Assembly: GCA_017460955.1 (NCBI GenBank)
Contig: JAFTZY010000057.1
Coordinates: forward strand, 1 to 51,790
Length of the DNA stretch: 51,790 nt
Source: Oscillospiraceae bacterium
GTDB lineage: Bacteria > Bacillota > Clostridia > Oscillospirales > Ruminococcaceae
Direction of reading: 5' to 3'
The position numbers and the translations under genes were made by a program. Within the stretch, counting starts at the first letter, position 1, and every line of letters starts with the position of its first letter. The notes beneath the pieces were generated by a model that did no database searches, was not told where the DNA came from, and was given only the letters and a program-made list of their open reading frames with translations. Positions 16,375 through 24,675 of the stretch are shown here, piece by piece.

Positions 16375-16408
16375 ATGCCCCGAAGCACGTTAAAATGCTT
16401 CGGGGCAT
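16375..16408. terminator. Bidirectional terminator between the ATP-grasp gene and the ABC permease
   Basis: The 13-bp perfect arms ATGCCCCGAAGCA / TGCTTCGGGGCAT (16375-16387 with 16396-16408) enclose an 8-base loop between two convergent genes. The same stem sequence recurs in the hairpin at 21295-21323. Confidence 0.82.
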
Positions 16409-16450
16409 AGCTTTTACATGGGTACCTGTTCCGGGCAGCCCATTATTTTG

Positions 16451-18763
16451 TCACTCCACGCTGCGGATCTGTTCGGTCAGGCTCTCCTTCTGCATCTGCC
16501 ACAGCGGAAGGAAGGAGGCAGCAAGTGCAGCCAGGAAGGCAGCTGCGGAGCTGATCAGGATCTTCGGGACGGGGGCTGCATACTGCACAAAGCTCATCTG
16601 CTCGGACAGCTCCATGTATCGCAGCATCATCGAGGTCAGCATCAGGATCGCCTCACTCAGGAGCAGGGACACGATGCAGGCGGTGAGTGCGTATTGCAGG
16701 CACTCGATCACCGTCATGCCGCACAGCTGTCCCCTTGTCATGCCAAGGCACTGCATGGCAGCAAGCTCGCTCTTGCGGTTGAGGATGCCGGTGGACAGGA
16801 TGTTCACGAGGTTCACGATGGCAATGAGCGCAATGAGCACGCTTAGGAAGGTGCAGCCGATGCGCACGGCGGCGATCACGGTACGCACCTGGAGCTGCAT
16901 ATCGTACAGGTCCATATCCACGCTCACGATGTCACTGTGGGCATCGATGAAGGAGAGCGCCTTGTGGTGGGCATCGAAGTCCCGCAGATTCACACTGATG
17001 TAATGATCCCCCGACAGATACGTGGAAACATCGGATGGGAAATTCGCATATTCCGTATCGTTATAGGCATCGAGCGTACTGACAAGGTAGACCAGATCAC
17101 TGGAGGTGCCCTCCTCCGTATACCAATCTGCATTCCCCCACTCCTCCGCATAGCGGCGCTCCTCAGCTTCTGCGACGATGGAAAGCTCGATATCCTTGGA
17201 TTCCTTCACATAGCGGACCGTGGACACTTCACCCGTTTCGTCATCGGTCCCGGTCTTTTCAAGAACATTCTCACGCTGTGCATCGGTCATGGCATCGTAT
17301 TCCTCATCGGAAACGACCCTGCCATATCTGTAGGTGAGTGCAACGCTCCCCGAGCCACCGAGCGAATCGGCATAGGTGCCGTTGTCATAGGCAGGCTGCA
17401 TGAGGATGTAGCCGCCGCTCTGCGTCAGCTCATCATAGCTCATGGGGGCTCCCCCTTCAAAGGCTCTGTCGTAGCATTCCGGTGCTTCATACAGAATGAG
17501 GCAATGGCCCGTGATCGATTCGTCTGCGGAGCTCAGAAATACCGAATCGACAGCTTCATGGATCTCAAAATATCCGCTGTCGCGCAAAAGCGTAAGACCG
17601 TTTTGCAGTGCATGCGGATCCTCCGGGCTGCCATGCACGATCAGCTCCATATCGTAGTCCAGGCCGTTGGAGCGTATTGCATCGTCATAGGTCGTCTGCA
17701 CCTCATCGAGGACGACGGAGAAGGAGGAGAAGAGCGTCACGGACAGCGTAAGCGATACGACCGTGATGATGAAGCGCTTGGGCTGGCGGCGGTTATTGCG
17801 GGAGGCAAGCTTCCCCTTCCAGCCAAAGAGCAGTCCGAACAGCGTATGACGGCGCACGCGGCGCACCCTGGCATTCTTGCCCGTGATGGCCTCGATGGGA
17901 CTCATGCGCACGACACGCATGCCGGTGCCGTAGGCGGACAGCAGCACCCAGACAAGTCCCGTAACGGCGGCAAGGATGAGCAGCAAGGGACTAATGTGCA
18001 GATGCAGGAGCTTTGCGGCCTTATCCGGGCTGAAAAATACCTCTGCGATGCCGCTGGACAGGATGGCCTTGAAAGCGGCAAAGCTCAGGAGCAGTCCCAG
18101 AAGCAGCCCTGCCGGGATGCCAACGGCGGAGAGGGTGAGTCCCTCCAGGGAGATGATGCGCACGATCTGCCTTGGCGTAGCGCCGACGGACTGGAGCACA
18201 CCGAACTGCCGCTCCCGCTCCTTGGAGCTGACCTCGAAGGCGGTGTCAATGATCATACGCAGTGCGAGCACGAGGAAGATCACATACACATAGAACAGTG
18301 CGATCGTCTGCACGGCCCTTGCGCGGCCGTTCAGGTCCACAAGGTCGAGCCGTACAAGGTCGGCATTGTAATCGATGATCTCGTCATTGTAGGACAGACC
18401 GTCATAGATCTCCTTGCCGGGCAGGAGGGAATTGAGGAATTCCCCCTGGTTCTCGTGATATTTGCCGAACATGAGCTCAGCTGCGATCGAGCCGTCCGGC
18501 TCCGTGAAGCGGTGGAGCTCCGAAAAATCCCCGCACGAGGAGAGTGCCTCCCACTCCTCCGGCGTCAGGTCATAGATCTTGGCGTGGTAGGGCGCTGCAT
18601 CATAGGCGATGCCGCGCTCGATCCCCCGGTAGGTCGAAAGCGCCGTGAACAGGATCGTCATCAGTGCCATGGCAATGGCAATGCTGCAGATCGTCAGGAT
18701 GCTGTGGCGCTTCTGTGTGCGGATGTACCGGCTTGCCAGCAGACGCTCAAACATTCGCCTCAC
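16451..18763 (-). CDS. ABC transporter permease, double FtsX (MacB-like) type
   Basis: A 770-residue membrane protein built of two FtsX modules. The first has TM1 near residues 22-45, an outer domain of about 110 residues, and three spans with the cytoplasmic coupling motif RQFGVLQSVGATPRQI. The second has a TM near residue 330 (RRQPKRFIITVVSLTLSVTL), a large outer domain of about 280 residues, then three spans with SELAAMQCLGMTRGQL. The translation start overlaps the end of the ATPase gene by 17 bases. Eight spans in two modules fit exporters of peptides or antibiotics or lipoprotein movers rather than the ten-span BceB. The divergent two-component system suggests drug- or peptide-inducible expression. 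Confidence 0.9.
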   Translation of the reverse strand: MRRMFERLLASRYIRTQKRHSILTICSIAIAMALMTILFTALSTYRGIERGIAYDAAPYHAKIYDLTPEEWEALSSCGDFSELHRFTEPDGSIAAELMFGKYHENQGEFLNSLLPGKEIYDGLSYNDEIIDYNADLVRLDLVDLNGRARAVQTIALFYVYVIFLVLALRMIIDTAFEVSSKERERQFGVLQSVGATPRQIVRIISLEGLTLSAVGIPAGLLLGLLLSFAAFKAILSSGIAEVFFSPDKAAKLLHLHISPLLLILAAVTGLVWVLLSAYGTGMRVVRMSPIEAITGKNARVRRVRRHTLFGLLFGWKGKLASRNNRRQPKRFIITVVSLTLSVTLFSSFSVVLDEVQTTYDDAIRSNGLDYDMELIVHGSPEDPHALQNGLTLLRDSGYFEIHEAVDSVFLSSADESITGHCLILYEAPECYDRAFEGGAPMSYDELTQSGGYILMQPAYDNGTYADSLGGSGSVALTYRYGRVVSDEEYDAMTDAQRENVLEKTGTDDETGEVSTVRYVKESKDIELSIVAEAEERRYAEEWGNADWYTEEGTSSDLVYLVSTLDAYNDTEYANFPSDVSTYLSGDHYISVNLRDFDAHHKALSFIDAHSDIVSVDMDLYDMQLQVRTVIAAVRIGCTFLSVLIALIAIVNLVNILSTGILNRKSELAAMQCLGMTRGQLCGMTVIECLQYALTACIVSLLLSEAILMLTSMMLRYMELSEQMSFVQYAAPVPKILISSAAAFLAALAASFLPLWQMQKESLTEQIRSVE

Positions 18764-19448
18764 CTCCGTGGCCGGTCAGCTCGTCCCCGATGATCCGCCC
18801 GTCCGACAGTGTCAGGATGCGGTCACATTGCAGGGCGATGTTCTCGTCATGGGTGATGATGATCATGGTCTGGGCAAGCTCGCGGTTCGACTTGCGCAGA
18901 AGCTGGATGATCTCGGCGGAGTTCCTGCTGTCAAGATTGCCGGTCGGCTCATCCGCTAAGATCACGCCGGGAGAGGTGAACAGCGCTCTCCCGATGGACA
19001 CGCGCTGCTGCTGGCCGCCGGAGAGCTGCGAGGGCAGATGATGCCGGCGTGCCGTGAGATCGAGCAGGCCGAGCATCTCCTCGACCTTGGCAGGATCGGG
19101 CTTGCGGCCGTCCATGACATAGGGCAGCGTGATGTTCTCCTCGGCGTCGAGCACGGGGATGAGGTTATAGAACTGGTAGATCAGTCCCACCTGACGACGG
19201 CGGAAGATCGCTAAATTCTTGTTGTCCTGTGCAAAGACGTCCTGGTCATCCAGGAACACCTTGCCGGAGGTGGGGCGGTCCACGCCGCCGAGGATGTGCA
19301 GCATGGTGGATTTGCCGGAGCCGGAGGCACCGATGACGGCGGTCATCTGGCCCTTCGGAACGGTGAAGCTCACGTCGTCGAGTGCCTTGACTTCATTTTC
19401 CCCCTTGCCGTAGGTCTTACAGAGATGTTCGATTCTCAGAAAGCTCAT
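18747..19448 (-). CDS. ABC transporter ATP-binding protein (MacB/LolD type)
   Basis: A 233-residue ATPase with Walker A GASGSGKST (40-48), Q-loop YQFYNLIP, signature LSGGQQQR, Walker B VILADEPTGNLD and the switch His in ITHDE. It is the energising partner of the adjacent FtsX-type permease, with which it overlaps by 17 bases. Its start has a GGGGGAA site. It is transcribed divergently from the response regulator gene. Confidence 0.95.
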   Translation of the reverse strand: MSFLRIEHLCKTYGKGENEVKALDDVSFTVPKGQMTAVIGASGSGKSTMLHILGGVDRPTSGKVFLDDQDVFAQDNKNLAIFRRRQVGLIYQFYNLIPVLDAEENITLPYVMDGRKPDPAKVEEMLGLLDLTARRHHLPSQLSGGQQQRVSIGRALFTSPGVILADEPTGNLDSRNSAEIIQLLRKSNRELAQTMIIITHDENIALQCDRILTLSDGRIIGDELTGHGGEANV

Positions 19449-19478
19449 AACAGATTCCCCCTTCGTGGATTTGCCTTA

Positions 19479-19487
19479 AGTATACCA
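19479..19487 (-). promoter_or_regulatory. Extended -10 promoter of the ABC exporter operon
   Basis: On the minus strand, TGG directly precedes TATACT (extended -10). No good -35 is seen at 17 bases, as expected for an activator-dependent promoter, and the palindrome at 19518-19531 lies about 35 bases upstream of the -10. Confidence 0.55.
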
Positions 19488-19517
19488 TATCTTCATGACG
19501 ATTTCATTTCTCCTGTC

Positions 19518-19531
19518 TTACAATCTTGTAA
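19518..19531. promoter_or_regulatory. Palindromic operator (TNACA-N4-TGTAA type) in the divergent intergenic region
   Basis: TTACAATCTTGTAA is a perfect dyad (TTACAA-TC-TTGTAA). It fits the TNACA-N4-TGTAA pattern I recall for BceR-like response regulators, and it sits upstream of the weak exporter promoter, suited to activation by the neighbouring regulator. Confidence 0.6.
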
Positions 19532-19547
19532 TAATCGGTGTTTTTTC

Positions 19548-19576
19548 TTGCACGATCGGGCAAACCGTGGTATAAT
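19548..19576 (+). promoter_or_regulatory. Promoter of the response regulator / kinase operon
   Basis: TTGCAC (19548-19553) and TATAAT (19571-19576) are spaced by 17 bases, with extended -10 TGG. An AAGGAGGTG ribosome-binding site follows. Confidence 0.85.
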
Positions 19577-19608
19577 AGGAACAGGAACAACAAATAAGGA
19601 GGTGCCGT

Positions 19609-20283
19609 ATGCCTGCGATCCTGCTCATTGAGGACGACCCCGCCCTTGCCCGCTCCCTTGTGAGCTATCTGAATGCCTCGGGATACACTGTGCTCCATGC
19701 CGAGGGGCAGACGGACGGTCTCCGTACCTTCTCGCAGCAGCGCTTTGACTGCGTGCTGCTCGATGTCTCCCTCCGGGACGGCAACGGCTTTGCGGTGTGT
19801 ACGGCGATCCGTGCGCAGTCCCAGGTGCCCGTTATTTTTCTGACGGCATCCGCGGATGAGGCCGCCACAGTCGCGGGCTTCGAGGTGGGGGCGGATGATT
19901 ACATCGGCAAGCCCTTCCGCCCGCTCGAGCTCCTGGCCCGCATCAAGAATGCCCTGCGCAAGCACAGTGCAGCACCTCGGCTCCTCACCTGCCAGAACCT
20001 GCGTCTCGATCCTGCCCGCGGCATCGTGACCAAGAACGGGCAGGAGGTCTTTCTCTCGGCGCTCGAATACCGCTTGCTGCTGCTCTTTCTCTCCAATCCC
20101 GAGCAGCTCCTCACACGCGAGCGCCTGGCGGACGAGCTGTGGACCTTCTCCGGGGAATTTGTCGGGGACAACACGCTCAATGTCTACATCAAGCGCCTGC
20201 GTGACAAGATCGAGGATGACCCGCAGCACCCGCAGATCCTCAAGACCGTCCGGGGACTGGGCTACAAGGCGGTGCAGGGATGA
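19609..20283 (+). CDS. OmpR-family response regulator of an ABC-exporter-linked two-component system
   Basis: A 224-residue protein: receiver domain with E8-D9-D10, phosphoacceptor D52 (LLDVSLRDGNG), switch Thr near 79 and Lys in GKPFRPLELL near 101; then a winged-helix output domain ending VRGLGYKAVQG. The ATG follows AAGGAGGTGCCGT. It overlaps the kinase gene by four bases (ATGA). Its position opposite the exporter and the palindrome between them suggest that it activates the exporter. Confidence 0.95.
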   Translation: MPAILLIEDDPALARSLVSYLNASGYTVLHAEGQTDGLRTFSQQRFDCVLLDVSLRDGNGFAVCTAIRAQSQVPVIFLTASADEAATVAGFEVGADDYIGKPFRPLELLARIKNALRKHSAAPRLLTCQNLRLDPARGIVTKNGQEVFLSALEYRLLLLFLSNPEQLLTRERLADELWTFSGEFVGDNTLNVYIKRLRDKIEDDPQHPQILKTVRGLGYKAVQG

Positions 20284-21266
20284 GGACGGATACGGCAAAG
20301 CGCATCGTGCAGCTCTCCGTGCTCATCGCGGGCTGCATTGGTTGTGCGCTCCTGAGCCTTCCCGCAGCGGGGATCCTTATAGCAGCGGGCGGTGCGGTCC
20401 TCCTCATTGACGTGATCTCGGATCGGCGGCGGCGTGCAAGGATCCTTGGAATGTGCGATGAGATCGACCGGATCCTTGCGGGGAGCGAGGTCATCCGGCT
20501 CGATGATTTTTCCGAGGGGGAGCTTGGCACGCTGTGCGCACAGATCCGCAAGATGACGATCCGCCTGCGTGAGCAGAATGCAGCGCTCATCCGGGACAGG
20601 CAGTTTATGAAGGAGGCGCTCGAGGACATGTCCCACCAGCTGCGCACGCCGCTGACGACCTCCATGCTGCTGCTCGGGCTCCTGCGAAAGCCGGAGCTGT
20701 CCCGTGAGGAGCGGCAGGCGCACATCACCGAGCTGTTCTCCATGCTCACCCGGATGCAGTGGATGCTCGAGACCCTGCTCGGGCTCTCCCGCCTCGAGGC
20801 GGGGGCGATGCATTTTAGTCCCGAGGTGCTCCCGGCGGCCGACCTCATCCGGGAGGCGCTCGCACCGCTCGAGATCTCCATGGAGCTCAAAGCCCTCACG
20901 CTGCACACGAGGATCGAGGGGGATCCGGTACTGACGGCGGACAGGAGCCTGTGCATTGAGGCGCTGACGAACCTTCTGAAAAACTGTATGGAGCACACAC
21001 CCGAGGGCGGGAGCATCACGATCGAGGCGGCCGACCGTACACTGTACACGGGGATCCTCATCACGGACACGGGCAGCGGCATCGCCCCGGAGGACCTGCC
21101 CCATCTCTTTGAGCGCTTCTACCGCGGCGGGAGCTCAGGCGGCTACGGCATCGGGCTTGCCTTTGCGCAGAAGATCATCACTGCGCAAAGCGGCAGCCTG
21201 CAGGCAAGAAATGTGCAGCCCCACGGGGCACAGTTCGATATCCGGTTTTACAAAGGGACGGTATGA
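20280..21266 (+). CDS. Intramembrane-sensing histidine kinase (BceS-like)
   Basis: A 328-residue kinase with two membrane spans near residues 8-27 and 29-45 separated by only a couple of residues, so there is no extracellular sensor domain, the hallmark of kinases that read the state of an ABC exporter. The H-box is EDMSHQLRTPL (His119); the N-box is LTNLLKNCMEH; the G boxes are DTGSGIAPEDL and GYGIGLAFA. All catalytic elements are present. Together with the divergent exporter genes it forms a peptide- or antibiotic-responsive detoxification module; the drug is unknown. Confidence 0.93.
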   Translation: MRTDTAKRIVQLSVLIAGCIGCALLSLPAAGILIAAGGAVLLIDVISDRRRRARILGMCDEIDRILAGSEVIRLDDFSEGELGTLCAQIRKMTIRLREQNAALIRDRQFMKEALEDMSHQLRTPLTTSMLLLGLLRKPELSREERQAHITELFSMLTRMQWMLETLLGLSRLEAGAMHFSPEVLPAADLIREALAPLEISMELKALTLHTRIEGDPVLTADRSLCIEALTNLLKNCMEHTPEGGSITIEAADRTLYTGILITDTGSGIAPEDLPHLFERFYRGGSSGGYGIGLAFAQKIITAQSGSLQARNVQPHGAQFDIRFYKGTV

Positions 21267-21294
21267 GACTAAAAACGGCGATATGATGTACAAA

Positions 21295-21323
21295 ATGCCC
21301 CGAAGCGAACCACTTCGGGGCAT
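21295..21323. terminator. Bidirectional terminator between the kinase and the GH43 gene
   Basis: The 11-bp perfect arms ATGCCCCGAAG / CTTCGGGGCAT (21295-21305 with 21313-21323) have a 7-base loop between convergent genes. The stem is identical in sequence to the core of the 16375-16408 terminator. Confidence 0.82.
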
Positions 21324-21336
21324 CCTTATGAAAGCT

Positions 21337-24045
21337 TCAAGCAAGCAGTGCCTGCTTCATAAGTGCAAGGTCCAGGACATCGAGTCTGCCGTCCTCGTTC
21401 ATATCGCCCATATCGTAATCATTAAGGCGGCCAAGGCGCACGAGGTATTTTTGCATCATCACGACATCCGTCAGGGTGAAGGCGCCGTCCGCGTTCACAT
21501 CGCCCCGCAGGACGGTGGTTACGGGCTGTGCGGGCTCGAGGATGAACTTCTGGCCGTCCCCGCCCCAGTATTCCCACTGGCAGAGATTGGCGCCGGGCTG
21601 TGTGCTGATCTCGTACACATCCATGCCCCGCTCCCCGCCGGATACCTCACTGAGCAGTGCATAGCTGCCGTCCCTGTTGCACAGGAAGGTAAAGAGCTGG
21701 GACTTGTCGTCCCGTGCCGCATCCAGCCTGAGATCGGCACCGTTTTCGGCGGAGGCACCCTCCACGGTCAGGTACTGCCCGCGGGCATTCTGCAGCGTGT
21801 AGGCATCGCCCGTCTGTGTGACCGTCCAGACGTCGGCCGTTGCGCTCTGCTCGGCATTGCCAAGCTCGTCATGGACGTACAGTCCGGAACCTAAGTTGCG
21901 GATCGTATAGGTCCCGCTGTTGACAGCCGGGTGTACGGGATCGAGATACCAGAGCTGGCACTCACCGCCCCAGAAATTCCACTGGTTGACATTGCCGCCA
22001 TTTGCCTTGGACCACTCATAGACATCGAGCCCTGCGGTATCCCCGGAGCATTTGGAGACGATGCCGTAAGAGATACCGTTCTTCACAAGGCGCCAGAGCT
22101 GGTTGTCCGCACCCGTGTAGGTCTGGAGCTCAATGTTCACGCCGTCATCCGCCGAGCTTTGTGCGACACTCAGGACAGTCCCCTCATCTGCAAGGGAGGC
22201 GATCTTACAGTAGGTATCATCCACGGCCGTGATGCGCCATTCCTGGTGCGCACCGCCCGTTTTGCCCCACTGCTGGATGTTGGTGCCGTCCTGCGTTGCA
22301 CCGCCCTCCAGGTCAAGTACGAGATCGCTGTTGACATTGCGGATGCTGTAGCTGACGCCGCTCAGAAGCGAGGTGTCCCCGAGATAGACCTGTGCGCCGC
22401 TGCCCTGTGCGCTCCCGGGTGCATAGACAAGGCGGCTGCCGGTGTCGGTATAGTCAAAATTTGCAGCTCTCCCGGTGCCGGTGAAGGCTGTGTTCTTTGC
22501 GCCCCAGACGGTTTGGTTGTTGCTGCCGACCGCCGTGAAGCTCATGACCTTCGTGCCCTTCTCGTTCTGCGCTGCCAGGAAATAGCCCTTGTACACCGTA
22601 CCGCCGATGTTCAGCACAGCAGCGGCGCTGTCCTGCGCCTGGGACCAGGTGCCGGTCACGGCGCCGGAGATCGTCCCGTCGGCATTCAGGGTGATATCGG
22701 AATACCCGATGATCTCGCCGTCGGTCGCATTGCCGTGGTTGATGAATTCATAGCTGCCGACGATGTCCGACTCTTCATAGCCGCCCGGCTCCATCGTATC
22801 CCCCGCATATGCAAAGGGCGATACCACGGGCCAGCCGTCCTCATTGAACCACATCGGATGCACGCGCACCTCATGGTACTCCGAGCCGTCGTCAAAGCGG
22901 GCATGATAGAACAGATACCACTGCCCGTCGTCGTCCTGCAGGACGGAATTGTGGCCACATGCCATATAGGCACGGTCGAGCGTGGAGAATTTGTAATTGC
23001 CCATGACCTTCAGGCCCGTGCTGTCAAGGTTCGAGCTGGCGGTCATGATGCCGGAGCGCCCTGCTGGATCCGTGAAGGGACCCGTGGGGCTCAGGGAGCG
23101 GAACACGCGCATATTGTAGCCGCCCGTCGAGAACAGGCCGCCGTAGGTCTCCCAGAGGTAGTAGTACCCGGTATCGGCGTTGTACTCGATGAACGGGCCC
23201 TCACCGGATTTGTGATAGCCGCCGGCAAGCTTGGTGCCGAAATAGCTGTCCACCATGCGCCCGTCATCGGTCGTACCGGTCTTGGGACGGATGCAGCGGC
23301 CGGTCGCGGGGTCCATCTCGAGCGTGAAGATGCCGCCCGACCAGGAGCCGTAGACCATGTACATGGTGCCGTCGGGCGAGTAGTAGATCGTCGGGTCGAT
23401 GGCGTTCGGGCAGACCCGGTAATTATAGCCCGTTCCGTCAAACCAGCTGTTGTTGTAGGTGACCTCTCCGGCGGCGATGAGCTCATCGATGTTCGTGGTG
23501 GTGTACTTGCGGTTGACATTCTTGGTGCTGCTCGTTGCATAGGAATCATTGGAGGTAAAGCCCGAATAGATGAGGGTATCGACGAAGGTGTACGGTCCCT
23601 CGACCGTCTGCGCGGCGGCATAGGCGATCACGGAGGTGTTCCATGTCGAGGAGGTGCAGAAATACATCAGGTACGCACCCTTCGAGCCGTCCGCATTGAC
23701 ATAGTCCGCATCCCAGATCACATCCGGCGCCCAGACCGCAAAGCCTCCTTCGCAGTCCCCGAGATCCTCCCCCGCCCAGGCAAAGGCCTTGGCAAGGTTC
23801 TGCGAGAGATCCCCGAATTCCACGTTGCCGGGCGTGGTATAGCCGTTGGTGAAGGTCCGCCATTTGATAAGGTCGGTCGATCTGGCGGCATCGATGTGCG
23901 AGCCGAACACATAGTAGGTCCCGCCGTCCTTGATGATCGACGGGTCATGGACGGAGACCCCCGTCCCGGCCGCGTGTGCGGGCAGACCTGCGGGCAGTGC
24001 CAGGACGGCGGCCAGCAGGACGGCCAGTATTTGTCCGTGCTTCAT
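21337..24045 (-). CDS. Secreted GH43 arabinanase-type glycoside hydrolase with ricin-like modules and dockerin
   Basis: A 902-residue exported enzyme. A signal peptide (1-26) is followed by a five-bladed beta-propeller with the GH43 catalytic acids in expected context: D34 (VHDPSII), D216 (NAIDPTIYY) and E281 (SGEGPFIEY). The spacing and the WAPDV block resemble endo-1,5-alpha-L-arabinanases. Next comes a lipocalin-like C-terminal arabinanase domain (about 430-535), two ricin/CBM13-like units with QQW/QW repeats (about 550-830), and a C-terminal type I dockerin (about 845-902; DVNADGAFTLTD and DMNEDGRLDVLD). The likely role is arabinan side-chain removal from pectin within a cellulosome-like complex, matching the acetylesterase at 1.2-4.6 kb. 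Confidence 0.92.
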   Translation of the reverse strand: MKHGQILAVLLAAVLALPAGLPAHAAGTGVSVHDPSIIKDGGTYYVFGSHIDAARSTDLIKWRTFTNGYTTPGNVEFGDLSQNLAKAFAWAGEDLGDCEGGFAVWAPDVIWDADYVNADGSKGAYLMYFCTSSTWNTSVIAYAAAQTVEGPYTFVDTLIYSGFTSNDSYATSSTKNVNRKYTTTNIDELIAAGEVTYNNSWFDGTGYNYRVCPNAIDPTIYYSPDGTMYMVYGSWSGGIFTLEMDPATGRCIRPKTGTTDDGRMVDSYFGTKLAGGYHKSGEGPFIEYNADTGYYYLWETYGGLFSTGGYNMRVFRSLSPTGPFTDPAGRSGIMTASSNLDSTGLKVMGNYKFSTLDRAYMACGHNSVLQDDDGQWYLFYHARFDDGSEYHEVRVHPMWFNEDGWPVVSPFAYAGDTMEPGGYEESDIVGSYEFINHGNATDGEIIGYSDITLNADGTISGAVTGTWSQAQDSAAAVLNIGGTVYKGYFLAAQNEKGTKVMSFTAVGSNNQTVWGAKNTAFTGTGRAANFDYTDTGSRLVYAPGSAQGSGAQVYLGDTSLLSGVSYSIRNVNSDLVLDLEGGATQDGTNIQQWGKTGGAHQEWRITAVDDTYCKIASLADEGTVLSVAQSSADDGVNIELQTYTGADNQLWRLVKNGISYGIVSKCSGDTAGLDVYEWSKANGGNVNQWNFWGGECQLWYLDPVHPAVNSGTYTIRNLGSGLYVHDELGNAEQSATADVWTVTQTGDAYTLQNARGQYLTVEGASAENGADLRLDAARDDKSQLFTFLCNRDGSYALLSEVSGGERGMDVYEISTQPGANLCQWEYWGGDGQKFILEPAQPVTTVLRGDVNADGAFTLTDVVMMQKYLVRLGRLNDYDMGDMNEDGRLDVLDLALMKQALLA

Positions 24046-24086
24046 AAAACATTCCCCCTTGTTGTCTGTTCCGGATGGTTATTCTT

Positions 24087-24115
24087 ATTATACAGAAATG
24101 CAGAGGATTTGTCAA
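24087..24115 (-). promoter_or_regulatory. Promoter of the GH43 gene
   Basis: On the minus strand, TTGACA (24115-24110) and TATAAT (24092-24087) are spaced by 17 bases. The upstream stretch is very AT-rich (24116-24170), like an UP element. Confidence 0.88.
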
Positions 24116-24181
24116 GGTTTATTTTAATAAATTAAAAAAATTTATGATTCCGAACGAGAAAGATTTTTTTGAAAAAAATGC

Positions 24182-24210
24182 TTGACAAGTACACTGGATT
24201 GTGGTATAAT
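24182..24210 (+). promoter_or_regulatory. Full-consensus promoter of tRNA-His
   Basis: TTGACA (24182-24187) and TATAAT (24205-24210) match consensus exactly with a 17-base spacer and extended -10 TGG, preceded by an A/T-rich tract, as expected for a stable RNA gene. Confidence 0.92.
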
Positions 24211-24252
24211 AAATATGTTGTCACGGTGCTTTGCTGTGGCAGCGCACAGATG

Positions 24253-24329
24253 GTGGGTATAGCGTAGCTGGTTAACGCGTCAGTTTGTGGCACTGAAGAC
24301 CATCGGTTCGAATCCGATTATCCACCCCA
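24253..24329 (+). tRNA. tRNA-His (anticodon GTG)
   Basis: Acceptor arm GTGGGTA pairs with TATCCAC (one G-U). The anticodon stem TCAGT/ACTGA holds loop TTGTGGC with anticodon GTG. The T arm GGTTCGAATCC is standard. The discriminator base is C and CCA is encoded (24327-24329). A G at 24252 gives the extra G-1 specific to histidine tRNA. It stands alone with its own promoter and terminator. Confidence 0.96.
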
Positions 24330-24336
24330 TACAAAG

Positions 24337-24363
24337 AAACCGATGCAGCTGCATCGGTTTTTT
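24337..24363 (+). terminator. Terminator of tRNA-His
   Basis: A 24-base perfect palindrome (24337-24360) is followed by T residues to 24363, eight bases after the tRNA CCA. Confidence 0.92.
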
Positions 24364-24393
24364 GTTTTGTTAAGAAGTGTATGATCAGTTGTT

Positions 24394-24675
24394 AGAGCCT
24401 GTTTAAAACCTGGAGGTAGTCGGATTTTCGAGCAGATTTGTGTCCGAACCAGAGACAGGATGCTGCTCGAAGGTGAGGATGTGTCGGCAAAGGATGAAAA
24501 GCCGACCGTCCTGACGACGCACGTTCTTCGCAGGAATACAGACTGCCAGAGGAAATGCAGTCTGCACGCTCCCCCTTGCGATGGGGAGTGTACTTGCTGT
24601 ATTGCAAGAAGAACGTGCTAAGTCAGGGCGGAAAGATGCCGAAAAGACGGCTGCCGGAAGATTTAAACAGGCTCT
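24394..24675. mobile_element. 282-bp non-coding structured element with 14-bp terminal inverted repeats (MITE-like or structured RNA)
   Basis: The ends AGAGCCTGTTTAAA (24394-24407) and TTTAAACAGGCTCT (24662-24675) are a perfect inverted repeat. Inside there is no convincing gene but many stems: 24428-24435/24463-24470 (8 bp); 24483-24488/24501-24506; 24506-24515/24622-24631 (10 bp with one G-U); 24519-24529/24608-24618 (11 bp); 24539-24545/24558-24564; 24566-24574/24583-24591 (one G-U); 24593-24597/24604-24608. The stems nest into a branched structure closed by the terminal repeats. The ends look like insertion-sequence termini, but no transposase is present. Flanks carry TCAGTTGTT and TCAGTGATT, similar but not an exact target duplication. 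This explains most of the gene-free stretch between tRNA-His and the next gene. Confidence 0.6.

Noticed and set aside
24253-24675. Integrative element attachment site at tRNA-His
   Set aside because: No integrase gene and no repeat of the tRNA 3' end was found downstream; the neighbouring element has its own inverted-repeat ends.
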